This document shows positions 54,220 through 62,151 of a DNA stretch of 64,000 nt, piece by piece (within the stretch, counting starts at the first letter, position 1; every line of letters starts with the position of its first letter). Both the position numbers and the translations under genes were made by a program. The stretch comes from Halomonas urumqiensis. Lineage in GTDB: Bacteria > Pseudomonadota > Gammaproteobacteria > Pseudomonadales > Halomonadaceae. Where the stretch lies: positions 1-64,000 of the forward strand of contig NZ_PYUD01000004.1 in the NCBI RefSeq assembly GCF_003028575.1. Direction: 5' to 3'. Below the pieces are notes generated by a model. The model had not been told where the DNA came from and searched no databases. It saw only the letters and a list, made by a program, of their open reading frames with translations.

Positions 54220-55941
54220 TCAGAGGCTGACCTTCTCGCGCAGGAAGTCGAGGATCTGCTCTGCCGGTACCATTGTGGCATCACTATCGCGGCGTCCCTT
54301 GTATTCGAGTTCACCCTTGTCGAGTCCCCGGTCGCCGACCACCAGACGATGGGGCAGGCCCATCAGTTCATGGTCGGCGAACTTGTTGCCGGGCCTTAGG
54401 TCACGGTCATCCAGCAGAACCTCGAAGCCCTCGGCGACGAGTTCATTGTAGAGGCGCTCCGAGGCGTCGCGCACACGCTGCGACTTGTGTGCGTTCATCG
54501 GTACCAGGGCGATATGGAAGGGCGCCAGCGCCTCGGGCCAGATGATCCCGGCCTCATCGTGATTCTGTTCGATGGCGGCGGCCACCACGCGGGTCACCCC
54601 GATACCGTAGCAGCCCATCCACAATGGCACTGCCTTGCCGTTCTCGTCGAGGACGGTGGCATTCATCGCCGTGGAATACTTGGTGCCCAGTTGAAAGACG
54701 TGGCCAACTTCGATACCGCGAGCGATCGACAAAGTGCCTTTGCCATCCGGTGAGGGGTCACCTTCGACGACATTGCGCAGGTCGGCGACCTTGGGCAGTG
54801 CCACATCGCGTTGCCAGTTGATGCCGAAGTAGTGCTTGCCGTCGACATTGGCGCCGGCGCCAAAATCGCTCATCAATGCCACGCTGCGGTCGACGATGAC
54901 CGGCATGTCGAGGCCGACAGGGCCCAACGAGCCGGGCCCGGCGCCGACCACGGCGCGGATTTCCGCTTCGCTTGCCATGGTAAGCGGTGCCGCGACCTCG
55001 GCCAGGTGCTCGGCCTTGACCTCGTTGAGTTCGTGATCGCCACGCACCAGCAGGGCGATCAGCCCGCCTTCGGTGGCATGCACCATCAGGGTCTTGATGG
55101 TCTTCTCGATGGGCAGGCCATGTTGCTCGACCAGTGCGGCGATGGTACGTGCCTTGGGGGTGTCGACCAGTCGAAGCGCTTCCTGGGGCGCCGGACGTTC
55201 CGGTGTCTCGCCGAGTGGGGCAGGGAGTGCCTCGGCCGTCTCGATGTTGGCCGCATAGTCCGATGAAGTGGAGAAGATCACCGCATCCTCGCCGGAGTCG
55301 GCCAGCACCTGAAATTCGTGGGAGCCGGTACCCCCGATTTCGCCGTTGTCGGCTTCGACGGCGCGGAAGTCGAGCCCCAGGCGGGTGAAGATGCGTACGT
55401 AGGCATCGTACATGGTGTCATAGGAACGCTTGAGGCCGGCCTGGTCGACATCGAACGAGTAGGCGTCCTTCATGATGAATTCGCGGGCACGCATGACACC
55501 AAAGCGCGGGCGGGTCTCGTCACGGAATTTGGTCTGGATCTGATAGAAGTTCGTTGGCACCTGCTTGTAGGAGCGGATTTCGTTGCGCACCAGGTCGGTG
55601 ATGACTTCTTCGTGGGTCGGCCCATAGCAGAAATCGCGGTCGTGGCGGTCGCGGATTCGCAGCAGCAGGTTGCCGTACTGGTCCCAGCGGCCGGATTCCT
55701 GCCACAGCTCGGCAGGTTGAATGGCAGGCATCAGCACTTCCTGGGCGCCGGCGCGATTCATCTCTTCGCGAACGATGTTCTCGACCTTGCGAAGCGTGCG
55801 CAGACCCAACGGCAGCCAGGTGTAGAGGCCTGAACTGAGACGCCGAATCATCCCCGCACGCAGCATCAACTGATGGCTGGCGATATCGGCATCGGCGGGG
55901 GTTTCCTTCAGGGTGGAGATCAGCAGTTGAGTGGCGCGCAT
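54220..55941 (-). CDS. proS: Prolyl-tRNA synthetase
   Basis: A 573-residue class II aminoacyl-tRNA synthetase (E. coli 572). The N-terminal catalytic part starts [40 protein letters not shown], with motif 2 near [27 protein letters not shown]. The editing insertion domain (about 225-400) contains [10 protein letters not shown] and the motif GPVGL. Motif 3 is [14 protein letters not shown], and the anticodon domain is C-terminal (about 475-573). This is the prokaryote-like type with the INS domain that removes Ala-tRNA(Pro). Confidence 0.97.
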   Translation of the reverse strand: MRATQLLISTLKETPADADIASHQLMLRAGMIRRLSSGLYTWLPLGLRTLRKVENIVREEMNRAGAQEVLMPAIQPAELWQESGRWDQYGNLLLRIRDRHDRDFCYGPTHEEVITDLVRNEIRSYKQVPTNFYQIQTKFRDETRPRFGVMRAREFIMKDAYSFDVDQAGLKRSYDTMYDAYVRIFTRLGLDFRAVEADNGEIGGTGSHEFQVLADSGEDAVIFSTSSDYAANIETAEALPAPLGETPERPAPQEALRLVDTPKARTIAALVEQHGLPIEKTIKTLMVHATEGGLIALLVRGDHELNEVKAEHLAEVAAPLTMASEAEIRAVVGAGPGSLGPVGLDMPVIVDRSVALMSDFGAGANVDGKHYFGINWQRDVALPKVADLRNVVEGDPSPDGKGTLSIARGIEVGHVFQLGTKYSTAMNATVLDENGKAVPLWMGCYGIGVTRVVAAAIEQNHDEAGIIWPEALAPFHIALVPMNAHKSQRVRDASERLYNELVAEGFEVLLDDRDLRPGNKFADHELMGLPHRLVVGDRGLDKGELEYKGRRDSDATMVPAEQILDFLREKVSL

Positions 55942-56049
55942 GGGTCCGGCGTGTCCTCGGGTCGTCAAACGGGGCGGGCCGCCAGCATGGCGGCGTTTGG
56001 CGCATTGTACGGCCAAGCCTTGCGCGCGGCAAAAGTCGTTGCCCGACCC

Positions 56050-56805
56050 TCACCCGTCCAGCAGCAGGCGGATCAACATGCCGAGCGCGAGGGTCGTGGC
56101 GACGCTGAGCAGGGTGCCAAGCAACACGTACTCGGTCAGCTTGCGATCCTGGGCCTCGCGCAGGTCGCCAAAACGCAGCACTGACTTGGCGGCGAGCAGA
56201 AAGCCAACCGCGGTCAACTGGTCGAGCAGCACCAGGGTCAACACCAGGAAACGCTCCAGCATGCCGATGCGGGCACCGGCGCTGGCCAGGGTGCCGGTGT
56301 CTTCGAGTTGATGGCTCCAGCGCTTGAGCACCAGGGTGATGACGATCGACAGCGGACGCGATACCAGCAGATAGGCCAGTGCAATGCCTAGGACATCGGG
56401 GGAGCCAAGCCACGACGCCAGTTCCCCGAGCGGGGCGAGGTTGCCCACCCAGCCAAGCCACACCGTCACCAGCACCAGCCCGTGAAGCGCTTGGTCGACA
56501 AGGAACCAGCGCAGGCGCTCGGGAGCGAGTTGCGCCTTGGCCAGGTCGATCAGCCAGTGGCTTGCCATGACCCCCACCACGCCGGCAAGTACCGCGATCA
56601 GGCCGCGGTTGGTGAAGTGGCCGGCGGCGATCAGTAGCACCACGCCGCACAGCGCACCATGCATCAGCGCATGCCAGAGCAGTGCCCGCGAACGATGTTT
56701 CAGTCGATAGCGTTCCACCACCCAGGTATGTGGCTGCAGCAGGAAATCGCCGACCATATGCGCCAGTACCAGGCCCAGCAGCAGCGATAGTTCGTTGGGG
56801 CTCAT
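56050..56805 (-). CDS. DUF3307 membrane protein, SatD partner
   Basis: A 251-residue integral membrane protein with about six helices. The start LLLGLVLAHMVGDFLLQPHTWV (residues about 7-28) is the DUF3307 signature, with His, Asp and Gln inside the membrane. HxLIDxxK-like SHWLIDLAKAQ follows near residue 88. ATG 56805 overlaps the satD stop (ATGA), so it is co-translated with the cytoplasmic SatD protein. SatD and DUF3307 genes are commonly paired in bacteria. No biochemical role is known to me. Confidence 0.85.
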   Translation of the reverse strand: MSPNELSLLLGLVLAHMVGDFLLQPHTWVVERYRLKHRSRALLWHALMHGALCGVVLLIAAGHFTNRGLIAVLAGVVGVMASHWLIDLAKAQLAPERLRWFLVDQALHGLVLVTVWLGWVGNLAPLGELASWLGSPDVLGIALAYLLVSRPLSIVITLVLKRWSHQLEDTGTLASAGARIGMLERFLVLTLVLLDQLTAVGFLLAAKSVLRFGDLREAQDRKLTEYVLLGTLLSVATTLALGMLIRLLLDG

Positions 56806-57461
56806 GGGGACGAATCCTGGTTCGTGAGGCATGCCTCGGTAGACGTTTCGAGCCGCTCCCCGAAATACGCGAGCGTGTCGCTGAGTAGCGCCCAGCGGGC
56901 CGCCCGTAGACGCTTATGCACGCTAGGTTGGCGGATGCCCAGACGCTTGGCGAGGGCCTGCTGGGAGTCCTCGTGGCGAAAACTCATGCCAACGACCTCG
57001 GCGGAGTAGGGAGACCAGCCATCGATCAGGTCATCGATGAAGCGCACCAGCAGGGTGAGGCCGGCATCTTCGGGAGCGTCGAGCCGAGCAAGCGCCAGGT
57101 GCGCGGTACCATCGGCCAGGGCATCCAGGGCGCGGCCCGAGGCGACGAAGGTGTCGCTATCGGCGTCTGCGATCCCCCGCTGGGCTGGCCCGACTGCCAC
57201 AGCGATGCGTGCATCCCAGCGTTGGTCAGGCTCGGAGTGCTCGATTAGTGCTGCGCGCAGGGCCACCGCCGCCTGCATGGCGGGAGCCGCATGGGGCAGG
57301 GCCAGTTGGAAGCCGTCGCCGCGAAAGCGCTCGCCGTGGCCTCCATGCAGTGTGGCCAGCTCGGCCAGGCGTTCATCCAGCAGCTGGTAGAGGCGAGGTC
57401 GGTCGTTGACCTTGCGGGAGTCAATCACGTCGCCGGTAAGCACGGCGATTCGCTGGGGCAT
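56802..57461 (-). CDS. satD: SatD family protein with C-terminal HTH
   Basis: A 219-residue cytoplasmic protein. The N-terminus IAVLTGDVIDSRKV and the GERFRGDGFQLALP segment are the SatD family landmarks. The C-terminal third contains a helix-turn-helix region (DSQQALAKRLGIRQPSVHKRLRAARW, about residues 168-193), typical of a DNA-binding regulator. Three palindromes cover its promoter at 57491-57568, so self-regulation is likely. The ribosome binding site lies in a short leader hairpin. First gene of the satD-DUF3307 pair. Confidence 0.85.
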   Translation of the reverse strand: MPQRIAVLTGDVIDSRKVNDRPRLYQLLDERLAELATLHGGHGERFRGDGFQLALPHAAPAMQAAVALRAALIEHSEPDQRWDARIAVAVGPAQRGIADADSDTFVASGRALDALADGTAHLALARLDAPEDAGLTLLVRFIDDLIDGWSPYSAEVVGMSFRHEDSQQALAKRLGIRQPSVHKRLRAARWALLSDTLAYFGERLETSTEACLTNQDSSP

Positions 57462-57469
57462 GGCAGGTC

Positions 57470-57486
57470 CTCCGAGGCTCTCGGAG
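57470..57486 (-). promoter_or_regulatory. Leader hairpin holding the satD ribosome binding site
   Basis: CTCCGAG (57470-57476) and CTCGGAG (57480-57486) form a 7-bp stem with a 3-base loop. On the minus-strand mRNA the GGAGG that precedes the satD ATG (57461) is part of this stem, so translation initiation may be restrained. Confidence 0.55.
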
Positions 57487-57488
57487 TA

Positions 57489-57516
57489 ATTATAGCCATG
57501 AAAGGCTATTTTTCAA
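57489..57516 (-). promoter_or_regulatory. satD promoter
   Basis: On the minus strand TTGAAA (57516-57511), a 16-base spacer and a perfect TATAAT (57494-57489). The first palindrome (57491-57510) fills the spacer and overlaps the -10, as in simple repressor-controlled promoters. Confidence 0.65.
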
Positions 57517-57568
57517 TATAATAGCCCTAAAGGGTTATAAAGCCATTATATAGTCTTTAAGGGCTATA
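57491..57568. repeat. Three 20-bp palindromic operators at 29-bp pitch
   Basis: Palindromes at 57491-57510, 57520-57539 and 57549-57568 all fit TATAGCCCTTAAGGGCTATA with two to five mismatches each. Their starts are exactly 29 bases apart, separated by 9-base AT-rich spacers. They cover the promoter of satD and extend to five bases from the stop of the upstream VWA gene. Confidence 0.9.
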
Positions 57569-57573
57569 ATTGC

Positions 57574-58764
57574 TTATCGCGCCAGCTCTCGCATGGCCTC
57601 CTCGAGCCCCTGCAAGGTCATGGGGTACATGCGGTCATCGATCAATTGACGAATCAACTGGGTGGAGTGGGTGAATTCCCAGGCCTTGGGTGGCATGGGG
57701 TTGAGCCAGGCCAGGCGCGGGAACTGGTCAGCCAGGCGCTTCAGCCATTGTGCACCTGGCTCGTCGTTGAAGTGCTCGACACTGCCGCCCGGGTGGGTCA
57801 CCTCGTACGGCGACATGGCGGCGTCGCCAACGACCACCACCTGGTAGTCGGCGCCGTAGGTATGCAGTACGTCCATGGTCGGGATGCGCTGCTCATGGCG
57901 TCGGGCCTGATAGGTGGAATTGCTGCGCCACACCCCTTCGTAGATGCAGTTGTGGAAGTAGTAATGCTCAAGGTGCTTGAACTCGGAACGGGCGGCGGAG
58001 AACAGCTCCTCGCAGACGCGGATATGGTCGTCCATCGAGCCGCCCACATCGAGAAACAGCAGGATCTTCACGGCATTGTGGCGCTCGGGGCGCATCTGCA
58101 CGTTGAGCAGGCCGGCATCGCGCGCGGTCTCGCGGATGGTGGCGTCGACATCGAACTCGTCGAGAGCGCCCTGGCGGGCGAACTTGCGCAGGCGGCGCAG
58201 GGCCATCTTGATGTTACGGGTGCCGAGTGAAAGCGAATCGTCGTAATCGCGAAAGCGGCGCTCGTCCCACACCTTTACCGCGCGTCGATGTCGCGACCCA
58301 TCCTGGCCGATGCGCACACCCTCGGGGTTGTAGCCGTAGGCGCCAAAGGGGCTGGTACCGCCAGTGCCGATCCACTTGTTACCGCCGGCGTGCCGCTCCT
58401 TCTGCTCCTCCAGGCGTTTCTTGAAGGTCTCGATCAGTGCCTCGAGGCCGCCAAGCGACTCGATCTTGGCCTTCTCCTCGTCGGAGAGCTGTTTCTCGAA
58501 CTCGCGGCGCAACCAGTCTTCTGGGATCAGCGCTTCGATGGCGGAATCCAGGTTCTCGAGACCCTCGAACCAGGCACCAAAGGCACGATCAAAACGGTCG
58601 AAATGGCGCTCATCCTTGACCATCACGGTTCGCGCGACCTGATAGAAGGCTTCCATGTCGGCAAATACCACGCCGCGCTCGACCACCGCGTGGAGGTCGA
58701 GCAGTTCACGCAGTGATACCGGCACGCCGGCGCGCTTGAGCGTCTCGAACAGACCGATAAACAT
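57574..58764 (-). CDS. VWA (CoxE-like) domain protein paired with MoxR
   Basis: A 396-residue cytoplasmic protein. The N-terminal half is helical and charged (RREFEKQLSDEEKAKIESLGGLEALIETF), followed by a Gly-rich linker (GGNKWIGTGGTSPFGAYGYNPEG). The C-terminal von Willebrand A domain (about 228-396) has the MIDAS start DVGGS at Asp239-Ser243. The family is VWA/CoxE-like, seen next to MoxR ATPases that act as metal-insertion or maturation chaperones. It starts three bases after the moxR stop, so it is in the same operon. The target complex is not evident from this window. Confidence 0.9.
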   Translation of the reverse strand: MFIGLFETLKRAGVPVSLRELLDLHAVVERGVVFADMEAFYQVARTVMVKDERHFDRFDRAFGAWFEGLENLDSAIEALIPEDWLRREFEKQLSDEEKAKIESLGGLEALIETFKKRLEEQKERHAGGNKWIGTGGTSPFGAYGYNPEGVRIGQDGSRHRRAVKVWDERRFRDYDDSLSLGTRNIKMALRRLRKFARQGALDEFDVDATIRETARDAGLLNVQMRPERHNAVKILLFLDVGGSMDDHIRVCEELFSAARSEFKHLEHYYFHNCIYEGVWRSNSTYQARRHEQRIPTMDVLHTYGADYQVVVVGDAAMSPYEVTHPGGSVEHFNDEPGAQWLKRLADQFPRLAWLNPMPPKAWEFTHSTQLIRQLIDDRMYPMTLQGLEEAMRELAR

Positions 58765-58767
58765 CGC

Positions 58768-59622
58768 TCAGCGCCTCTGGTTGCCTTGACGACGCGTCAT
58801 GAACGCCAGCCGTTCGAGCAGGTGGGTGTCCTGCTCGTTCTTGACCAGGGCGCCTGCGAGCGGCGGAATCGCCTTCACCGGGTCGCGCTGGTAAAGCGCC
58901 TCGCGGGCCAGTTCGTCACTCATCAGCAGTTTCAGCCAATCGACCAACTCTGAGGTGGAAGGACGTTTCTTGAGTCCGGGCGCCTCGCGCAGATCGAAGA
59001 ACACTTCGAGCGCTTCGCTGACCAGTTTCGGCGCAATCTCGGGGAAGTGCACATCGACAATGGCCGCCATGGTGTCGCGATCCGGGAACTCGATGTAGTG
59101 GAAGAAGCAGCGTCGGAGGAAGGCGTCGGGCAGCTCCTTCTCGTTGTTGGACGTGATCACGATGATCGGCCGATGGCGGGCACGGATGGTCTCACCCGTT
59201 TCGTAGACATGGAATTCCATGCGATCCAGCTCCTGGAGCAGGTCGTTGGGGAATTCGATGTCCGCCTTGTCGATCTCGTCGATCAGCAGCACTACGCGCT
59301 CATCCTGGGTGAAGGCCTCCCACAGCTTGCCGGGCTTGATGTAGTTGGCGACGTTTTCGACACCCTCCACGCCCAGCTGGGAATCGCGCAGGCGACTGAC
59401 CGCATCGTACTCGTAAAGCCCTTGCGCCGCCTTGGTGCTGGACTTGATATGCCAGGTGATCAGCTGGGTGCCCAGGGAGGCGGCAAGCTCCTCGGCAAGC
59501 AGGGTCTTGCCGGTGCCCGGTTCGCCCTTGATCAGCAAGGGGCGTTCAAGCGTCACGGCGGCATTCACCGCCTGCTTGAGCGCATCGGTGGCCACATAGG
59601 TGGAAGTGGAGTCAAACGCCAT
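58768..59622 (-). CDS. MoxR family AAA+ ATPase
   Basis: A 284-residue ATPase. Walker A is GEPGTGKT (33-40), Walker B is VVLLIDEIDKAD, sensor 1 is VITSNNEKELPDAFLRRCFFHYIEF with the arginine finger, and sensor 2 lies in the C-terminal lid. ATG 59622 has GAGG upstream. It works with the VWA protein directly downstream, a widespread pair that remodels partner protein complexes. Confidence 0.93.
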   Translation of the reverse strand: MAFDSTSTYVATDALKQAVNAAVTLERPLLIKGEPGTGKTLLAEELAASLGTQLITWHIKSSTKAAQGLYEYDAVSRLRDSQLGVEGVENVANYIKPGKLWEAFTQDERVVLLIDEIDKADIEFPNDLLQELDRMEFHVYETGETIRARHRPIIVITSNNEKELPDAFLRRCFFHYIEFPDRDTMAAIVDVHFPEIAPKLVSEALEVFFDLREAPGLKKRPSTSELVDWLKLLMSDELAREALYQRDPVKAIPPLAGALVKNEQDTHLLERLAFMTRRQGNQRR

Positions 59623-59875
59623 GGGATGCCTCGATGAGGTAGGTGGACAATAATCAAACAAGTGTACGTAAGGGCTTGGCTGGGGACAAATGCGGCGTAG
59701 TTAACAATTTTTAATTTTATCGAGGGCTCTCATGCGTTCTGTTGCCGGGTTGTGCGGCGTAAGGTGAAAAGTGTCACGAGAATGCACCGAGTGGCTCGTG
59801 CACCACGCCAACAATACGTCAGCGCCGGTCTTTGGATCATCATCCAGGCGGTGCCAAACATGTGGATGAAACGCT

Positions 59876-61486
59876 ATGGAAGCACTTGCACGACGCCTGG
59901 GGTTGAGAACCGATCCCGTCATATTCTTTGTCTCGGCAGGGTTGATGGTGGTCTTCCTGCTTTCGTTGATCATTGCACCGGATGCCATCGGGGATGCCTT
60001 CGCTGCCGGACGCGAGTGGGTGGTGACCAACCTTGGCTGGTTCTTCATCTTCGGCGTCAATGTGTGGCTGATGTTCCTGCTTTGGGTGGCATTCAGCCGG
60101 TTCGGCAATATCCGCCTCGGGGCCGATGATGACAAACCTGCGTACTCCAACCTCTCGTGGTTCGCGATGCTGTTTGCCGGTGGCATTGGCACGGTGTTGA
60201 TGTTTTGGGGAGTGGCCGAACCGATCTTTCACTTCTCCAATCCGCCCCATGGCGATAGCGAGCCTTTTTCCGTGGCGGCGGCACAGGAAGCGATGGGCTT
60301 CTCGCTTTACCACCTGGGGTTGCATACCTGGACGATCTTTACCTTGCCAGGCCTTGCCTTCGCCTATTTCATCTATCGCTATGACTTGCCGGTACGCGTC
60401 AGTTCGGTGTTCTACCCACTATTGAAAGACAAGATATATGGTCCGGTGGGCAAGACCATCGACGTATTTGCCGTGCTCGGCACGCTTTTCGGGGTGGCGG
60501 TCTCGATTGGCCTGGGCACCTCGCAGATCAACGCCGGCCTGACGGAATTGATGGGCGTGCCCGACAGCGTGACGGCCAAGGTGCTGATCATCGGGGTGCT
60601 CACGGCGGTGGCGGTGGCATCGATCGCCGGTGGTCTCGATAAAGGCGTGAAGCTGCTTTCCAACATCAATATCGGCATGGCCACCGGGCTGATGCTCTTC
60701 GTGCTGGTGACCGGTTCGACGCTTTTTCTGCTGCGCGGGATCGTCGAGACACTGGGTATCTATGTGTCGAATATCATACCAATGGCCTTCTGGAACGATA
60801 CCCTGGCGCAGTACACCCAGGAAGAAGGACGTTGGGGATGGCAGGGCAGCTGGACGGTATTCTACTGGGCGTGGACCGTTACCTGGTCGCCGTTCATTGG
60901 CCTGTTCGTGGCGCGTATCTCACGCGGCAGGACGATTCGCGAGTTCGTGCTCGGCGTGCTCTTCGCACCTTCGCTGTTCACGCTGGTGTGGTTCGCGATC
61001 TTCGGCTGGTCGGCCATGGAGATCGATGGCATCGGCGAAAGCGCTCGCGCAGCACTGGGTGATCAGGCGGGGATGATGTCTGCTGCGGTGATGGAGAGTG
61101 TGCCGCTGGCGATGTTCGCCTTCTTCGAGCACTTTCCGGCTACTACCCTGATCCAGGGGCTGGCGGTGGTGATCGTGGCGATCTTCTTTGCTACCTCATC
61201 CGACTCCGCATCGCTGGTCATCGATCTGCTGTGCACCGGTGATACTGAGCCGGGGCCGATCGGCCAGCGGGTGTTCTGGGGTGTTTCGGAGGGTGCGGTC
61301 GCCGCAATGTTGATCGTACTGGCCGGAGACGCGGGCCTCGAAGCGCTGCAGCAGGTCATCACGGTGATAGGGCTGCCGATCTTCGTGATGGTGTTCGCCA
61401 TGGTCTTCGCGTTGCTTCGCGGTTTCGCCAACGAGGACATCAGGATTGCCACGCCGAGGAAGACCCCTTCACTCGATGAGCTGTAA
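59876..61486 (+). CDS. BCCT family transporter (betaine/choline/carnitine type)
   Basis: A 536-residue membrane protein with 12 expected helices. The BCCT region is GIGTVLMFWGVAEPIFHF in the first part and the signature WTVFYWAWTVTWSPFIGLFVARISRGRTIREF (about 320-352), with the Trp/aromatic box that binds quaternary ammonium groups. The family imports glycine betaine, choline or ectoine with Na+ or H+, which fits a halophile. The substrate cannot be fixed from sequence. No strong ribosome binding site precedes ATG 59876. A CACGAG-N14-CTCGTG inverted repeat lies about 80-100 bases upstream (59774-59799). Confidence 0.92.
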   Translation: MEALARRLGLRTDPVIFFVSAGLMVVFLLSLIIAPDAIGDAFAAGREWVVTNLGWFFIFGVNVWLMFLLWVAFSRFGNIRLGADDDKPAYSNLSWFAMLFAGGIGTVLMFWGVAEPIFHFSNPPHGDSEPFSVAAAQEAMGFSLYHLGLHTWTIFTLPGLAFAYFIYRYDLPVRVSSVFYPLLKDKIYGPVGKTIDVFAVLGTLFGVAVSIGLGTSQINAGLTELMGVPDSVTAKVLIIGVLTAVAVASIAGGLDKGVKLLSNINIGMATGLMLFVLVTGSTLFLLRGIVETLGIYVSNIIPMAFWNDTLAQYTQEEGRWGWQGSWTVFYWAWTVTWSPFIGLFVARISRGRTIREFVLGVLFAPSLFTLVWFAIFGWSAMEIDGIGESARAALGDQAGMMSAAVMESVPLAMFAFFEHFPATTLIQGLAVVIVAIFFATSSDSASLVIDLLCTGDTEPGPIGQRVFWGVSEGAVAAMLIVLAGDAGLEALQQVITVIGLPIFVMVFAMVFALLRGFANEDIRIATPRKTPSLDEL

Positions 61487-61524
61487 CGGCCATTCGGCTT
61501 AGCAAGCACTTGCATCACGGCCAA

Positions 61525-61565
61525 CGCCGCTGCCGTGTCTCGAAAGAGACGGCAGCGGCGTTTTT
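61525..61565 (+). terminator. Terminator of the BCCT gene
   Basis: CGCCGCTGCC-GT-GTCTC (61525-61541) pairs with GAGACGGCAGCGGCG (61546-61560) over 15 pairs with a two-base bulge and a GAAA tetraloop, followed by five T. Starts 39 bases after the stop codon. Confidence 0.93.
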
Positions 61566-61624
61566 CTGGGTGGTACACGACCCTTGTTTTGGTCAAGCCG
61601 TTTCAGACGCACCCCTTATTGCGC

Positions 61625-61641
61625 TGCATCATAATGATGCA
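61625..61641. promoter_or_regulatory. 17-base palindrome TGCATCAT-A-ATGATGCA
   Basis: Perfect 8-1-8 inverted repeat in the gene-free stretch, upstream of the candidate small RNA. It resembles a dimeric regulator site; no known consensus was recognised. Confidence 0.5.
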
Positions 61642-61766
61642 TCCGGTACAAAAAGAGAGTTTCGAGGTGCGATCGATGGTGCAAGGAGGGTGAGCTGGCG
61701 GATATGGCAGAACGGGTCACGACGGTTATTTTTGTTGTATTGCCATGATTTATATAAGATTTTTTA

Positions 61767-61919
61767 TTGTTGGCGCGCTATTCGCTTTGTATTTGGCAAG
61801 TGATCAACGCAGCAGGGAGGTCAAGCCTTCCTGAGCGACATCACCAATGAAGCTGTCCATTGGTGATACACCGAGTGAGCTGGCGTGCTCCACCTGGTCC
61901 CCTTCGGGGGGCCTTTTTT
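61767..61919 (+). ncRNA. Candidate small RNA with four hairpins and a strong terminator
   Basis: A promoter-like TTGTTG (61732-61737), a 17-base spacer and TAAGAT (61755-61760) could start a transcript near 61767. Downstream are GGAGG...CCTTCC (about 61815-61832), a perfect 10-bp stem ATCACCAATG/CATTGGTGAT (61840-61867), a GAGC/GCTC hairpin, and a terminator ending at 61919. The BCCT gene already has its own terminator 350 bases upstream, so this second terminator needs its own transcript. The 5' end is a guess. Confidence 0.4.
61896..61919 (+). terminator. Orphan rho-independent terminator
   Basis: GGTCCCC (61896-61902) and GGGGGCC (61907-61913) form seven pairs (one T-G wobble) closed by a TTCG tetraloop and followed by six T. 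No coding gene ends nearby on the plus strand. Confidence 0.85.
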
Positions 61920-62151
61920 ATGTTTGGCTTTCGTGTCGTTATCCTGAGAGTTGATAGGGATGGCTGCAACGCGACCTTGGTGGTAGATGCCCGAGAGTGC
62001 AGGGTGATGCCTGTATGAGTGCTGGTGGGTGATCATGGCCAGTGGCGCCCATTTCAGGCTGACGGTGCGGGCCGTCACGCGAGGCCGCGACTTTCCAGGC
62101 GGGAATCGGTACTCTGCCGGTTTACATCGACTGGGCAAGGAAATGGCGGCC

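Larger units (their letters stand above)
61566..62151. other. Gene-free stretch before polB
   Basis: About 585 bases between the BCCT terminator and the polB start. It holds a 17-base palindrome (61625), a candidate small RNA with its own terminator (61767-61919), and the polB promoter region (no clear -35/-10 and no LexA box recognised). Short open frames on both strands lack ribosome binding sites and family resemblance. Confidence 0.6.

Noticed and set aside
61766..61919. tRNA gene before polB
   Set aside because: The stems do not form a cloverleaf and no T-loop (GTTCRANNC) or CCA-adjacent acceptor is present.
61920..62151. LexA box upstream of polB
   Set aside because: CTGTATGAGTGCTGGT at about 62010 matches only the left half of the consensus.
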